NCBI RefSeq assembly: GCF_004135975.1
Contig: NZ_CP026538.1
Location: 682,001-746,000, forward strand
DNA: 64,000 bases
Source of the DNA: Solidesulfovibrio carbinolicus
GTDB taxonomy: Bacteria > Desulfobacterota > Desulfovibrionia > Desulfovibrionales > Desulfovibrionaceae
Direction: 5' to 3'
Of this stretch, positions 17,903 to 27,046 are shown in pieces (position 1 is the stretch's first letter; every line of letters starts with the position of its first letter). The position numbers and the translations under genes were made by a program. Below the pieces are notes generated by a model, which searched no databases, was not told where the DNA came from, and saw only the letters and a list, made by a program, of their open reading frames with translations.

Positions 17903-18010
17903 GCCCCCTTAAACCCTTTCCTCATGTGGGGGGTCTGGGGGCCTCAGGCCCCCAGCGGAGAGGTCCAGGAGAGGCAGCGCCTCTCCTGGCCGCCGGAGGC
18001 ACTCCCCCCG
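17903..18010 (-). repeat. Dispersed 3' palindromic repeat, copy 4 (long)
   Basis: Holds GTGGGGGGTCTGGGGGCCTCAGGCCCCCAG, then an extra hairpin around AGGTCCAGGAGAGGC/GCCTCTCCTGG, then CCGCCGGAGGC. On the minus strand it follows the stop of the rRNA methyltransferase gene at 18013 directly. Confidence 0.75.
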
Positions 18011-18012
18011 TC

Positions 18013-19401
18013 TTACCCCTCTCCCATTCCCAAAAACGCGGCCATGCGCCCCAGCATGATCGCGCCGGCCTGGGCGACGTTGAGGGAATCGATGGGCCGG
18101 GCCTGGGGGATGCGCCACAGGGCGTCGCAGCGTTTGCGGATGCCCGGGCGGATGCCTTCTTCTTCGCTGCCCAGCACCAGGGCCACGGGGAACGGCGGCT
18201 GCGCCAGGTGGACGTTTTGCGCCCCTTCCTCGCCGGCCGCGCCGATGATGGTGTAGCCGGCCTCCTTGGCCGCATCCAGGGCCTGGGAGAGGTTGGTGAC
18301 CTTGGCCAGGGGCAACCGGGTGAGGGTTCCGGCCGAGGCTTTGGCCGCGCCCGGTCCCAGGCGCGCGCCTTCGTGTTTGGGCACGAGGATGCCGCCGCCG
18401 CCCAGGGCGTAGAGGGTGCGGGCCAGGGCCCCGACGTTGCCCGGGTCCTGGACCCGGTCAAGCACGAGGATCACTTGCAGCGGCGCGTCCAGGCCGGCGG
18501 CCAGCACGTCTTCCAGGCTGACCAGGGGGCCGGCGGCCAACCGGGCCATGACGCCCTGGTGGTTGCCGGGATAGAGGCGGTCCATGTCCAGGCCGGGCAT
18601 GAAGCGGTAGCGCACGCCGGCCGCTTCGCAGGCCCGCACGATGGCGTCCACGTCCACGCCGCGAAGGCCCTGGCGCAGGAGCACGTCGTCCACGGACTTG
18701 GGGCTTTGCTCGACGAGTTCGCGCACGGGTTTGCGGCCGGGCAGGATGTCCTCGGGCAGTTCGACCGGGGCCGTCGGCGCGACCGAACGCGGCGCGGGCC
18801 GGTCGTCCTCGAAGCGTTCGGGGCGCGGCGGCCGGCGGTCGTTTTCGAACCGGTCCTGGCGCGGCGGGCGGCGGTCGTCGTCGCGGTCGAAGCGGGGCTT
18901 GCCCGGGCCTTGGGGCCGATCCTGGCCGGAGCGGCGGTCATCGGAACGGGGCGGCCGCCCCTGGCCGCGCGGCCCGGACGGACGGCCGGACCGGTCGTCG
19001 TCGCGACGCGGACGGCCCTGGCCGCCCGAACCCGAGCGGTCATCATCGCGGCGGGGACGCCCCTGGCCGCCTTGACCGCCCTGGCCGGGCCGGTCGTCGT
19101 TGCGGCGCGGGCGCCCCTGGCCGCCCTGGGAGCGGTCGTCATCGCGGCGCGGACGCCCCTGGCCGCCCGAACCCGAGCGGTCGTCGTCGCGGCGGGGACG
19201 ACCCTGGCCGCCCTGGCCGCCCTGGCCGCCTTGGCCGGGACGACCGGCGGGGCGCGGTCCGCTGGGTCGGCCGGAGCCGCCCTTGGAGCCGGCAAGAGCA
19301 GCGGGGCGGCGTTGGCCGCGTTCCCCGGAGGGGGTGGACAGGACATCGGCAAAAGACCGGCGGTCTGTGGACGGCCGGCGGGAGGTTTCATTTTTGGTCA
19401 T
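18013..19401 (-). CDS. rlmB: TrmH/RlmB-type rRNA 2'-O-methyltransferase with repetitive basic N-terminus
   Basis: 462 residues. The C-terminal ~240 residues are a SpoU methyltransferase: the substrate-binding domain (GRKPVRELVEQSPKSVDDVLL), LVLDRVQDPGNVGALART, LVLGSEEEGIRPGIRKRC and SLNVAQAGAIML, the three knot motifs. It methylates a ribose in 23S rRNA. The first ~215 residues are an unusual tail of GQGRPRRDDDRS-type repeats, a disordered Arg/Asp/Gly-rich segment that may bind RNA. The start at the ATG at 19401 has a weak ribosome site; an in-frame GTG lies at 19464. Confidence 0.88.
   Translation of the reverse strand: MTKNETSRRPSTDRRSFADVLSTPSGERGQRRPAALAGSKGGSGRPSGPRPAGRPGQGGQGGQGGQGRPRRDDDRSGSGGQGRPRRDDDRSQGGQGRPRRNDDRPGQGGQGGQGRPRRDDDRSGSGGQGRPRRDDDRSGRPSGPRGQGRPPRSDDRRSGQDRPQGPGKPRFDRDDDRRPPRQDRFENDRRPPRPERFEDDRPAPRSVAPTAPVELPEDILPGRKPVRELVEQSPKSVDDVLLRQGLRGVDVDAIVRACEAAGVRYRFMPGLDMDRLYPGNHQGVMARLAAGPLVSLEDVLAAGLDAPLQVILVLDRVQDPGNVGALARTLYALGGGGILVPKHEGARLGPGAAKASAGTLTRLPLAKVTNLSQALDAAKEAGYTIIGAAGEEGAQNVHLAQPPFPVALVLGSEEEGIRPGIRKRCDALWRIPQARPIDSLNVAQAGAIMLGRMAAFLGMGEG
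18985..19245 (-). repeat. Tandem repeats encoding the RG/D-rich tail
   Basis: Successive near-identical units of about 36-50 bases (recognisable by GGACGCCCCTGGCCGCC and CGGTCGTCGTCGCG) encode six to seven GQGRPRR(D/N)DDR blocks. Unit number probably varies between strains through slippage. Confidence 0.75.
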
Positions 19402-19502
19402 GCCGCAAAATGGCTCAAACCGGCCGGGACCACAAGGCTTTTTTTTCCTTGCATTTTCGTCCACTTTGGACTAAATAGTCTGGAATTGTTAGTCTTTTTG
19501 GA

Positions 19503-19531
19503 TTGTTACGACCTTCGTCGATCCTTATACA
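19503..19531 (+). promoter_or_regulatory. Candidate promoter of the LysM transglycosylase gene
   Basis: TTGTTA (19503-19508) and TATACA (19526-19531) are spaced by 17 bases in an AT-rich stretch 50 bases before the start codon. A second candidate is TTGCAT at 19449-19454 with TAAATA at 19472-19477, also 17 apart. Confidence 0.5.
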
Positions 19532-19581
19532 GGGCCGGTCGCGTCCGCCCGCCGGTCTTTTTTCCTTTTGGAGTAAGGTGC

Positions 19582-21735
19582 ATGGGCCGATACCTCCTGC
19601 TTTTCGTTCTCCTGCCTGCCTTTTTGCTGTCGGCCGGCTGCGCCGACAAGCAATACGACAAATCCAACGCCGATATGAAAGCCAACCTGGAGCCCGAGCT
19701 CTGGGACACCTCGCAAATTCTCAATAATCTCCACCGTGGCCGACCGCTCACCGAACAGGAGAAAAAGGCCCTGGCCTCGCGCGGGGCCATCCAGTTCGAC
19801 CTCGACGTGAAGGAAAACGAGGAAGTGCAAGTCTTCCTCCAGTACTTCTCCATCGACAAACGCGGCTCCATGGACACCTGGCTGCGCCGGGCCGAACCCC
19901 ACCTGCCCTATGTGCGCGCCGTGCTGGCCAGCTACAACCTGCCGCCCGACCTCATTGCCCTGCCGTTTATCGAATCCGGCTACAACACCATGGCCTATTC
20001 CCCGGTCGGGGCCGGCGGCATGTGGCAGTTCATGCCCTACACCGGCCGGCGCTTTGGCCTCACCGTGGACTGGTGGGTGGACGAACGCCGCGACCCCTAC
20101 AAATCCACCGTGGCCGCCGCCAAGTACCTAACCAAGCTCTACCAGATGTTCGGCGACTGGAATCTGGCCCTGGCCGCCTACAACGCCGGCGAAGGCAAAA
20201 TTTCCCGGGTCATGGCCGCCAGCGGCCAGTGCGACTTCTTCGACATCGCCAAAGACCCCAAGCTGTTGAAAGAAGAAACCCGGCACTACGTGCCCAAGTT
20301 TTTGGCCGTGCTCAAGATTTTCCAGAACCTGGAGACACTGGGCTTTAAAAAGGTCAACTGGCAAGCCGGCCCCAACCTCAAGGAAGTGCCGGCCCCGGGC
20401 GGCACCGATCTGGCCGCCCTGGCCCAGGCCTGCAACATGCCCTGGGAACAGTTCCGCGAATACAACCCCGGCTTTCGCCGCCAGATCAGCCCGCCGGACA
20501 TGACCGTCAACGTCTACGTGCCCGTGGCCAAGGAACAAGTCGCCCTGGCCTTCCTGCAAAATCCCGGCAACTACCCGTCCTCCGGCGCGCAAACCCTGAC
20601 CGCCCAGGCCGGCGACACCTGGTGGGCCATCGCCCGCCGGTCGGGCATGCCCGTGGCCGAACTGCGCCAGCTGAACGCCTCCCTGCCCGAAACCCTGCCG
20701 CCCGGACAGCCCGTGCGCGTTGCCCTTAGCGCCTCGGGAGCCGACAACTCCGCCCTGGCCGAAGGCCCCGACGCCTGCGCCCCCAAACCCGTGGCCGCCG
20801 CCTCGTCCAAGCCCATCAAACACCGCGTCTCCAAGGGCGATTCCGTGGACAGCGTGGCCCGCAAATACGGCGTCTCCACCAAGGACCTGCTCGCCGCCAA
20901 CAAAATGAAACGCGCCGGCCGCCTGACGCTGGGCTCCTGGATCGTGGTGCCCGGCGCGCCTGCTCCGGCATCTCCCGGCGGCAAGCCCGCCCCGGCCCTG
21001 GCCGAGGCCGCCCCCAGCGCCACCCACACCGTGGCCAAGGGCGAGACCTTCGGCTCCATCGCCGCCAAGTACGGCGTTTCGGCCCAGGAACTCATGGCCG
21101 CCAACAACATGCGCTCGGCCAAGGAGCTTCTCGTGGGCAAGCGCCTCACCGTGCCCGGCAAGGCGGCCAAGGCCGCCCCGGGGGCAGTCCAGCTCGCCGC
21201 CGCCCTGCCTCAGCCCGTCCCGGCTGCGGCCTCGGCCAGCTACACCGTCAAAGCCGGCGACACCCTGCACGCCATCGCCCGGGCAAACGGCCTCGATCCC
21301 AAACAGGTCATGGCCGCCAACGGCGGCAAGGACAGACTGCGCCCCGGCGACAAACTCGCCCTGCCCGGCAAGACGGCCGCCCCGGCCCCGTTCCAGATCG
21401 CGGCCGCGCCCCATACTCCATCCGCCAAAGGCACGCCCCAACCCGTCGCCGCCAAAACCTTCGGCCAACCCGCCCCGGCCCCGGCCGCCTCCAAAGCCTT
21501 CGCCCTGTCCGCGCCCCCGCCGCCAGCCGCCGTACCTGCCGCCAAACAGCAGGCCGCCGAAAAACAAACCAAGCCCGCCGGCAAATCCGTCAACTACAAG
21601 GTCGGTCCCGGCGACACGCTGTGGGGCATCGCCAAGAAATTCAACGTGGACCCGTCCTCGCTCATGGCCTGGAACAACATCAAAAGCAGCGGCGCGCTCC
21701 AGGCCGGCTCGCAGTTGACCATCCACAGCCAGTAG
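19582..21735 (+). CDS. MltD-type membrane-bound lytic transglycosylase with multiple LysM domains
   Basis: 717 residues; the ATG at 19582 follows GGAGTAAGG and begins a lipoprotein signal with LSAGC. The SLT domain spans about 100-230, with the catalytic Glu131 in PFIESGYN, GAGGMWQFMP, and AAYNAGEGK. It cleaves peptidoglycan glycan strands to anhydro-muropeptides. Up to six LysM peptidoglycan-binding modules follow (near 273, 335, 413, 482, 553 and 671; the first two are degenerate), joined by Pro/Ala-rich linkers. Usual MltD has two to three, so this is an expanded form. Confidence 0.93.
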   Translation: MGRYLLLFVLLPAFLLSAGCADKQYDKSNADMKANLEPELWDTSQILNNLHRGRPLTEQEKKALASRGAIQFDLDVKENEEVQVFLQYFSIDKRGSMDTWLRRAEPHLPYVRAVLASYNLPPDLIALPFIESGYNTMAYSPVGAGGMWQFMPYTGRRFGLTVDWWVDERRDPYKSTVAAAKYLTKLYQMFGDWNLALAAYNAGEGKISRVMAASGQCDFFDIAKDPKLLKEETRHYVPKFLAVLKIFQNLETLGFKKVNWQAGPNLKEVPAPGGTDLAALAQACNMPWEQFREYNPGFRRQISPPDMTVNVYVPVAKEQVALAFLQNPGNYPSSGAQTLTAQAGDTWWAIARRSGMPVAELRQLNASLPETLPPGQPVRVALSASGADNSALAEGPDACAPKPVAAASSKPIKHRVSKGDSVDSVARKYGVSTKDLLAANKMKRAGRLTLGSWIVVPGAPAPASPGGKPAPALAEAAPSATHTVAKGETFGSIAAKYGVSAQELMAANNMRSAKELLVGKRLTVPGKAAKAAPGAVQLAAALPQPVPAAASASYTVKAGDTLHAIARANGLDPKQVMAANGGKDRLRPGDKLALPGKTAAPAPFQIAAAPHTPSAKGTPQPVAAKTFGQPAPAPAASKAFALSAPPPPAAVPAAKQQAAEKQTKPAGKSVNYKVGPGDTLWGIAKKFNVDPSSLMAWNNIKSSGALQAGSQLTIHSQ

Positions 21736-22326
21736 CCCGCCACGACGACATCTCGCTGTTCCGGCGGCCCTGGCGACCAGGGCCGCCCTGTCCGCGCCCT
21801 GTCCCAATTCCGGCCCCATTTTGGCCGCACGCCGGTCGCATGGCCTTGCCCCTGCCCTGGTCATGTCTCTGCGCCTAAATCCTCTGTGCCCCGTCCCAGG
21901 ACAGCCCTTCCGCCGCGTCCCCCCTGCCCAAAAACGGCAGCGACCTGCCGCCTTCCCGATCCCTTCACCGGCTCGTCCGGGCATTCCAGGTTTTACGAGA
22001 TTGGCTCCCAACGGTTGCCGCTTTCCTGCCTGATTTTCGGCATGCCCACGTCGTGTTCCTGGCTCTGGCCACTGGTTCGCGTCCTTTGTCCATCGTGTTT
22101 CCTCAGGATGGAAAAGGCCGAAATCGCGCGGCAAGCTGTCTGACGACCGGCAAATGCCGGCGCGTGGCGGTTTTCTTGGCGTCGGGTTCGCTATGGCAGT
22201 CAATGAGGAGGCGGACGCCGGCCGCGGGAAATGCCCTTGGCGGGGGAGACTGCCGTGCCTTGACATGGCGAAAAAAAGGGCGCGTCCTTGCGGACGCGCC
22301 CTCGGTCTGGTCGAGAGAAACAGACG
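21736..22326. other. 590-base gene-poor gap
   Basis: Between the transglycosylase and ppiD stops (convergent genes). An 11-bp perfect hairpin at 21763-21787 (GGCGGCCCTGG, loop CGA) probably ends the transglycosylase transcript. The ppiD terminator lies at 22271-22301. I see no convincing gene in the ~480 bases between; short open frames there lack start sites and family likeness. Confidence 0.5.
22271..22301 (-). terminator. Intrinsic terminator after ppiD
   Basis: On the minus strand GGGCGCGTCC, a four-base loop and GGACGCGCCC are followed by seven T's, 25 bases beyond the ppiD stop. Confidence 0.9.
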
Positions 22327-24279
22327 CTACTGGAGCTGGACGGTCTTGCCGCCGCCGCCCTGGGCCGGACGCGGCCCCAGGATGGCGTCGTTGACGATCT
22401 CCACCCGGGCGGCTTCCTGCAGGGTCTGCAGGTAGGCGCGGAAGAGCTCGGTCTGTTTGGATTGGGTCAGCGTGGCCAGCCAGCGTTCCTTTTCCTTGTC
22501 CCAAAGTGAAAGGTCGGCCGGCACGGTCTTGTCCAGGCCGGCGACGACATAGGCCCCGGACACGCCAAAGGCCGTCTTGAACCAGCCCGGCCCCTTGGCC
22601 TCGAAGGCCGTCTGGGCCAGCACCGGCGACATGCCAAGGCCGGGGATGAAGCCCTGGCGGGTGAACGGCGCGGAGGTCTGGATTTTGTCCTTGTAGTCGG
22701 CCAGGACCTTTTTGAGGCCGTCCTCGGTCTCCATGGCCTTGGCCGTTTCCTCGGCCTTGGCCTTGGCCAGCTTCAGGGCCTCTTCATCGATCAGGCGGCC
22801 CTTGATGACGTCCTTGACGGCGTCCAGTGGCTCGAACCCAGGCTCCTTGACCTCGGCGGCCCGCACCACCACGAAGCCGTCCTGGGTGGACAGGGGCGCG
22901 TCGGCGGTCTGGCCTTTCTTGAGGGCGAAGATAGCTTCCACGGCCGGCTCGGACAGGCCCAGCTCAGCCGGGGGGGCGTCCTTGGCGAAGAAGGCCGAGG
23001 TCTTGACGGCCAGCTTCTCGGCGGCCACGGCGGCCTCCAGGGGTTCGCCCGAGGACAGCTTTTCCTGGATCACGTCCAGGGACTTGGTCAGCTTGTCGGC
23101 GGCGCGCTGCTCGGCCAGATCGGCCCGGATTTCGTCCTTGACCTCGGCCAGGGCGCGCTGGCCGGAGGCCTGCTTCTCGCCGCCCTGGATGAGGTGCAGG
23201 CCCAGGCTCGTACGCACCGGGTCGCTGACTTCATCCTTTTTGAGCGCAAAGGCCTTTTCCTCGAAGGGCGCGAACTCCTTGGGCAGGCTGCCCTTGGGCA
23301 ACCAGGCCCAGTCCTCGCCGATGATGCCGTCGGAATTGGTCGGGTCCTTGGGAATGAGCGTGGCGAAGTCCTTGCCCTTGCGCACGTCGTCGGCCATGGC
23401 CTTCAGGCGCTTCTCGGCCGCGTCCACCACTTCCTGGGGAGCGTCGGGGGGCAGCATCATGAGGATGTGGCGCACGCGCACTTGTTCGGGGCGCTCGTAC
23501 TTCTTCTGGTTGGCCTTGTAGTCGGCCTCGATGTCGGTGTCGCTGATCTCGGCCGGCTTGGCCATGGCCTTGGGCGTAAATTCCACAAAGTCGATCTTGA
23601 CCTGGGCCGGGGTGGCGAACTCGTCCTTGCGCGCCTCGTAATACTTGGCGATCTGCTCGTCGGAGATGGTCACGCCCTTGGCGAAGTCGGCGGCGGCAAA
23701 GGGAATGTACTTGATGATGGCCTGTTCGCGCATGAAGTCGAAGATGGACCGGGCCTCGGACTCGGCCACCTGGGCCGGCAGGCCGACAAAGGCGGCCAGC
23801 TTTTCCAGCAGCAGCTGCTGGCGGAAATCGGCCTCGAACTCGCCGGGGCTGACGTCGTTGGCCTTGAGCAGATTCTCGTAGCGCTTGGCGTCGAACTGCT
23901 TGGACTCGTTTTGGAAGGCCGGAATCTTGGCGATCTCGGCGCGCAGTTCGTCGGCGGTCACGGCGATGCCCAGGGTCTTGGCCTGGTCTTCCAGCAGCTT
24001 GGTGGTCACCATGTTGGTGAATACCTGCCAGCGGAAGCCGCCGTCCTGCAAATCCTTGTCCGTGACGTTGGGATTCTTGTTTTTGACCAGGCGTAAATTC
24101 TCCTGGTACTGCTTTTCGTAGTCCTTGATCAGGATCGGCTGGTCGTTCACCGTGGCCAGGACCGTGGCCCTGTCGCCGTTGAAATTGCCCACGCCCCAAA
24201 AGACGAAGACAATGATGATAAGACCGAAGACGATCTTGATGCCCCAGGATTGGGCATATTTCCGCATGGGATCAAGCAT
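22327..24279 (-). CDS. ppiD: Periplasmic peptidyl-prolyl isomerase PpiD/SurA-like chaperone
   Basis: 650 residues. One N-terminal membrane anchor (residues about 13-33, IKIVFGLIIIVFVFWG) is followed by a large SurA_N-like chaperone region and a parvulin domain at about 268-370 (RVRHILMML, RTSLGLHLIQG). PpiD assists folding of proteins emerging from the Sec translocon. GGAGAATCC precedes the ATG. It starts 29 bases after the stop of the aconitase gene on the same strand, indicating one operon ending in the terminator at 22271. Confidence 0.92.
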   Translation of the reverse strand: MLDPMRKYAQSWGIKIVFGLIIIVFVFWGVGNFNGDRATVLATVNDQPILIKDYEKQYQENLRLVKNKNPNVTDKDLQDGGFRWQVFTNMVTTKLLEDQAKTLGIAVTADELRAEIAKIPAFQNESKQFDAKRYENLLKANDVSPGEFEADFRQQLLLEKLAAFVGLPAQVAESEARSIFDFMREQAIIKYIPFAAADFAKGVTISDEQIAKYYEARKDEFATPAQVKIDFVEFTPKAMAKPAEISDTDIEADYKANQKKYERPEQVRVRHILMMLPPDAPQEVVDAAEKRLKAMADDVRKGKDFATLIPKDPTNSDGIIGEDWAWLPKGSLPKEFAPFEEKAFALKKDEVSDPVRTSLGLHLIQGGEKQASGQRALAEVKDEIRADLAEQRAADKLTKSLDVIQEKLSSGEPLEAAVAAEKLAVKTSAFFAKDAPPAELGLSEPAVEAIFALKKGQTADAPLSTQDGFVVVRAAEVKEPGFEPLDAVKDVIKGRLIDEEALKLAKAKAEETAKAMETEDGLKKVLADYKDKIQTSAPFTRQGFIPGLGMSPVLAQTAFEAKGPGWFKTAFGVSGAYVVAGLDKTVPADLSLWDKEKERWLATLTQSKQTELFRAYLQTLQEAARVEIVNDAILGPRPAQGGGGKTVQLQ

Positions 24280-24308
24280 GGATTCTCCTTGGCTCGGGGG
24301 CCCGCGCG

Positions 24309-26231
24309 TTAAGCTTGGGCCTTGCGCGCCTGGTTGAGCAGGCCGCCGGCTTTGATGATGTCGAGTTCCTTGGCGGTCAGGTCGTTAACGACCATGACTT
24401 CGCCCACGCCGGCCACGGTCATGGGACAGGGCTGGCCCGGGGCGATGGCGGCGGTTTCGAGGCGGATGTCGGCTCCGGCCGGGATGCGGTCGTAGTCGGC
24501 CTTGTCCACGAGCAGAAGCGGCAGGATGCCGAAGTTGACCAGGTTGGCCCGGTGGATGCGGGCCAGGGATTTGGCCACCACGGCGGCCACGCCCAGGTAG
24601 CGGGGGCCAAGGGCGGCGTGTTCGCGGCTGGAGCCCTGGCCGTAGTTCTCGCCGCCAAGGATCACGCCCTTGCCGAGCTTTTTGATGCGCGACACGAAGT
24701 CGGCGTCCACCCGGCTGAAGATGTATTCGCTGATGGCCGGGATGTTGGAGCGCAGGGCCGTGATCTGGGCCCCGGCCGGCAGGATGTGGTCGGTGGTGAT
24801 GTCGTCGCCGACCTTGAGGGCCACGGGAGCCTCGATGGTGGCCGGCAGCGCCCCAAAGGGCGGCAGCGGGGCGATGTTGGGGCCGCGCTGGATGGCCACG
24901 TCCGCGCCGTCGGCCGGAGGCGTCAGGAACAGGTGGCGGATGCTGGGGACCTCGGCCGGGAACTCGGCCTTTTGCGGGGCCTCGCCCCAGGTGGCCGGGT
25001 CGGTGAAGGCCCCGCGCAGGGCGGCCATGGCCGCCGTTTGCGGGCTGACCAGATAGACCTGGCCGTCCTGGGTGCCGGAGCGGCCTTCGAAGTTGCGGTT
25101 AAAGGTGCGGGCCGAGACGCCGGCCGAAGTGGGCGAGCCGCCCATGCCGATGCACGGACCGCAGGAACACTCGAGCAAGCGCGCGCCGGCGTCCAGCAGC
25201 GGATCAATGAGGCCCTCGGCGGCCAGCATCTTGAGCACCTGCTTGGAGCCCGGGGAGATGAGCAGGTCCGTGGTCGGATCAATGCGCTTGCCGGCCAGGA
25301 TCTGGGCCACGGCCTTGAGGTCGGCGTAGGAGGAGTTGGTGCACGAGCCGATGCAGACCTGATCGACCTTCATGCCGTCGAGGTCGGCGATGCGCACCAT
25401 GCGGTCGGGCATGTGGGGCGCGGCGGCCAGGGGCTCCAGGGCGGACAGGTCGATCTCCACCACTTCGTCATAGGCGGCGTCGGGGTCGGCGGTGAGCGGC
25501 GCGTAGTCCTCGGGCCGGCCCATGGCCGTGAAAAAGGCCTTGGTGACTTCGTCGGACGGGAAGATCGAGGTGGTGGCCCCGAGTTCCGCGCCCATGTTGG
25601 TGATGACGGCGCGTTCGGGCACGGACAGGGTGGCCACGCCAGGCCCGGCGTATTCCATGACCTTGCCCACGCCGCCCTTGACGGTGAGCTTGCCCAAAAG
25701 ATGCAGGATGACGTCCTTGCCCGTGGCCCAGCCCGGAAGTTTGCCGGTCAGGTGGATCTTGACCACCTTGGGCATGGCGATGACGTAGGGTTCGCCGGCC
25801 ATGGCCAGGGCAACCGACAGGCCGCCGGCGCCCATGGCCATGGACCCGACGCCGCCGGCCGTGGGGGTGTGGGAGTCGGAGCCGACCAGGGTCTTGCCCG
25901 GTTTGGCGAAATTCTCCAGGTGCAGCTGGTGGCAGATGCCGGTGCCGGCCGGGGAGAAGGTGATGCCGTACTTGGCGGCCACGGTGCGCAGGTAGGCGTG
26001 GTCGTCGGGGTTGCGGAAACCCATTTGCAGGGTGTTGTGGTCCACATAGCTCACGGACAGTTCGGTGCGCACCCGGGGCAGCCCGATGGCCTCGAACTGG
26101 AGATAGGCCATGGTGCCGGTGGCGTCCTGGGTCAGCGTCTGGTCGATGCGCAGCGCGATCTCGCCGCCCGGGATCATCTCGCCGGAAACAAGGTGGTCCT
26201 TGATGATCTTCTGGGTCACGTTGAGGGCCAT
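24309..26231 (-). CDS. Aconitate hydratase
   Basis: 640 residues from the ATG at 26231 (AAGGACTCC upstream). It interconverts citrate and isocitrate in the cytoplasm. The cluster ligands appear in CIGSCTNSS and in ECSCGPCIGMGG; VGSDSHTPTAGGVG is the active-site loop and GGENYGQGSSREHAALG the C-terminal swivel-domain signature. Its size matches the shorter bacterial/archaeal-type monomeric aconitase rather than the ~890-residue AcnA. ppiD follows 29 bases later. Confidence 0.95.
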   Translation of the reverse strand: MALNVTQKIIKDHLVSGEMIPGGEIALRIDQTLTQDATGTMAYLQFEAIGLPRVRTELSVSYVDHNTLQMGFRNPDDHAYLRTVAAKYGITFSPAGTGICHQLHLENFAKPGKTLVGSDSHTPTAGGVGSMAMGAGGLSVALAMAGEPYVIAMPKVVKIHLTGKLPGWATGKDVILHLLGKLTVKGGVGKVMEYAGPGVATLSVPERAVITNMGAELGATTSIFPSDEVTKAFFTAMGRPEDYAPLTADPDAAYDEVVEIDLSALEPLAAAPHMPDRMVRIADLDGMKVDQVCIGSCTNSSYADLKAVAQILAGKRIDPTTDLLISPGSKQVLKMLAAEGLIDPLLDAGARLLECSCGPCIGMGGSPTSAGVSARTFNRNFEGRSGTQDGQVYLVSPQTAAMAALRGAFTDPATWGEAPQKAEFPAEVPSIRHLFLTPPADGADVAIQRGPNIAPLPPFGALPATIEAPVALKVGDDITTDHILPAGAQITALRSNIPAISEYIFSRVDADFVSRIKKLGKGVILGGENYGQGSSREHAALGPRYLGVAAVVAKSLARIHRANLVNFGILPLLLVDKADYDRIPAGADIRLETAAIAPGQPCPMTVAGVGEVMVVNDLTAKELDIIKAGGLLNQARKAQA

Positions 26232-26394
26232 GGAGGAGTCCTTTTTGTCTGGGGGAAAAGAGAAAAGTCCGCCCTGCATGCCTCCCCCCGCCGCATTAGT
26301 CAAGTGGCGCGCGCGGTAGCGTCAGTCCGCTTGCGGCCTTGACGCGGGCGCTTTCCCGGCGCACATAGGCAGCATCCCGAAAAAGGAGGGAGAC

Positions 26395-27033
26395 ATGGAT
26401 TTTAAAGACGTCATGACGGCCCGCCGGGCCATCAATTTCTTCGACACCAAGGCCGACGTGCCCAAGGATACCCTGGACGCGCTGCTGGAAACCGCCGCCC
26501 GCTCGCCGTCGAGCTTCAATCTCCAGCCCTGGCGGGTGGCCGTGCTGCGCGATCCTGCCCAGAAAGCCAAGCTGCGCGCCCTGGCCTGGGACCAGCCCAA
26601 GGTCACCGAAGCCCCGGTCATCTTGCTCTTTCTGGCCGACCGGGAGGCCTGGAAGATGTATTCGCCGTCCTTCGAGCGCCAGTTCTCGTACCTGATGCAG
26701 TCCGGGGCCTACACGCCCGAGCAGCGCGGCGAATTCGCCGGGGCCACGGAAAGCCTCTACGGCGCGACGCCGGACAAGACCCTGGCCTTTGCCGTCAAGA
26801 ACACGGCCTTTTTCGCCATGTCCTTCATGTACGCCGCCGCCGACGCCGGTTATGCCACCCATCCCATGGACGGCTTCGATCACGACGCGGTCAAGGCGGC
26901 CTTCGGCGTGCCTGACCAGTTTTGGATTCCGCTCATCATGGCCGTGGGCCGGCTGCGCCCCGGCGTCGCCGTGGCCCCGCCCAAGTGGCGGTTTGCGGCC
27001 CAGGATATCCTTTTCACGCTCCCGGAAACCTAA
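26395..27033 (+). CDS. Nitroreductase-family protein
   Basis: 212 residues. The FMN-binding start TARRAINFFD, ARSPSSFNLQPWRVAVLRD and the C-terminal FGVPDQFWIPLIMAVGR are typical of NAD(P)H-dependent nitroreductases. A GGAGGGAG site precedes the ATG. The YceI gene starts 13 bases after the stop. Substrate unknown. Confidence 0.92.
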   Translation: MDFKDVMTARRAINFFDTKADVPKDTLDALLETAARSPSSFNLQPWRVAVLRDPAQKAKLRALAWDQPKVTEAPVILLFLADREAWKMYSPSFERQFSYLMQSGAYTPEQRGEFAGATESLYGATPDKTLAFAVKNTAFFAMSFMYAAADAGYATHPMDGFDHDAVKAAFGVPDQFWIPLIMAVGRLRPGVAVAPPKWRFAAQDILFTLPET

Positions 27034-27046
27034 AGGAGGCGCTTTC

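Noticed and set aside
18985-19245. Possible CRISPR array
   Set aside because: The repeats are tandem and in frame, encode a repetitive protein tail, and lack unique spacers.
17626-19581. Upstream part of the 1369-codon frame leading into the LysM transglycosylase
   Set aside because: It runs antisense to rlmB and through a repeat; the lipoprotein start at 19582 has the ribosome site.
24315-26342. 675-codon plus-strand frame
   Set aside because: Exactly antisense to aconitase; Gly/His/Asp-rich composition and no family likeness.
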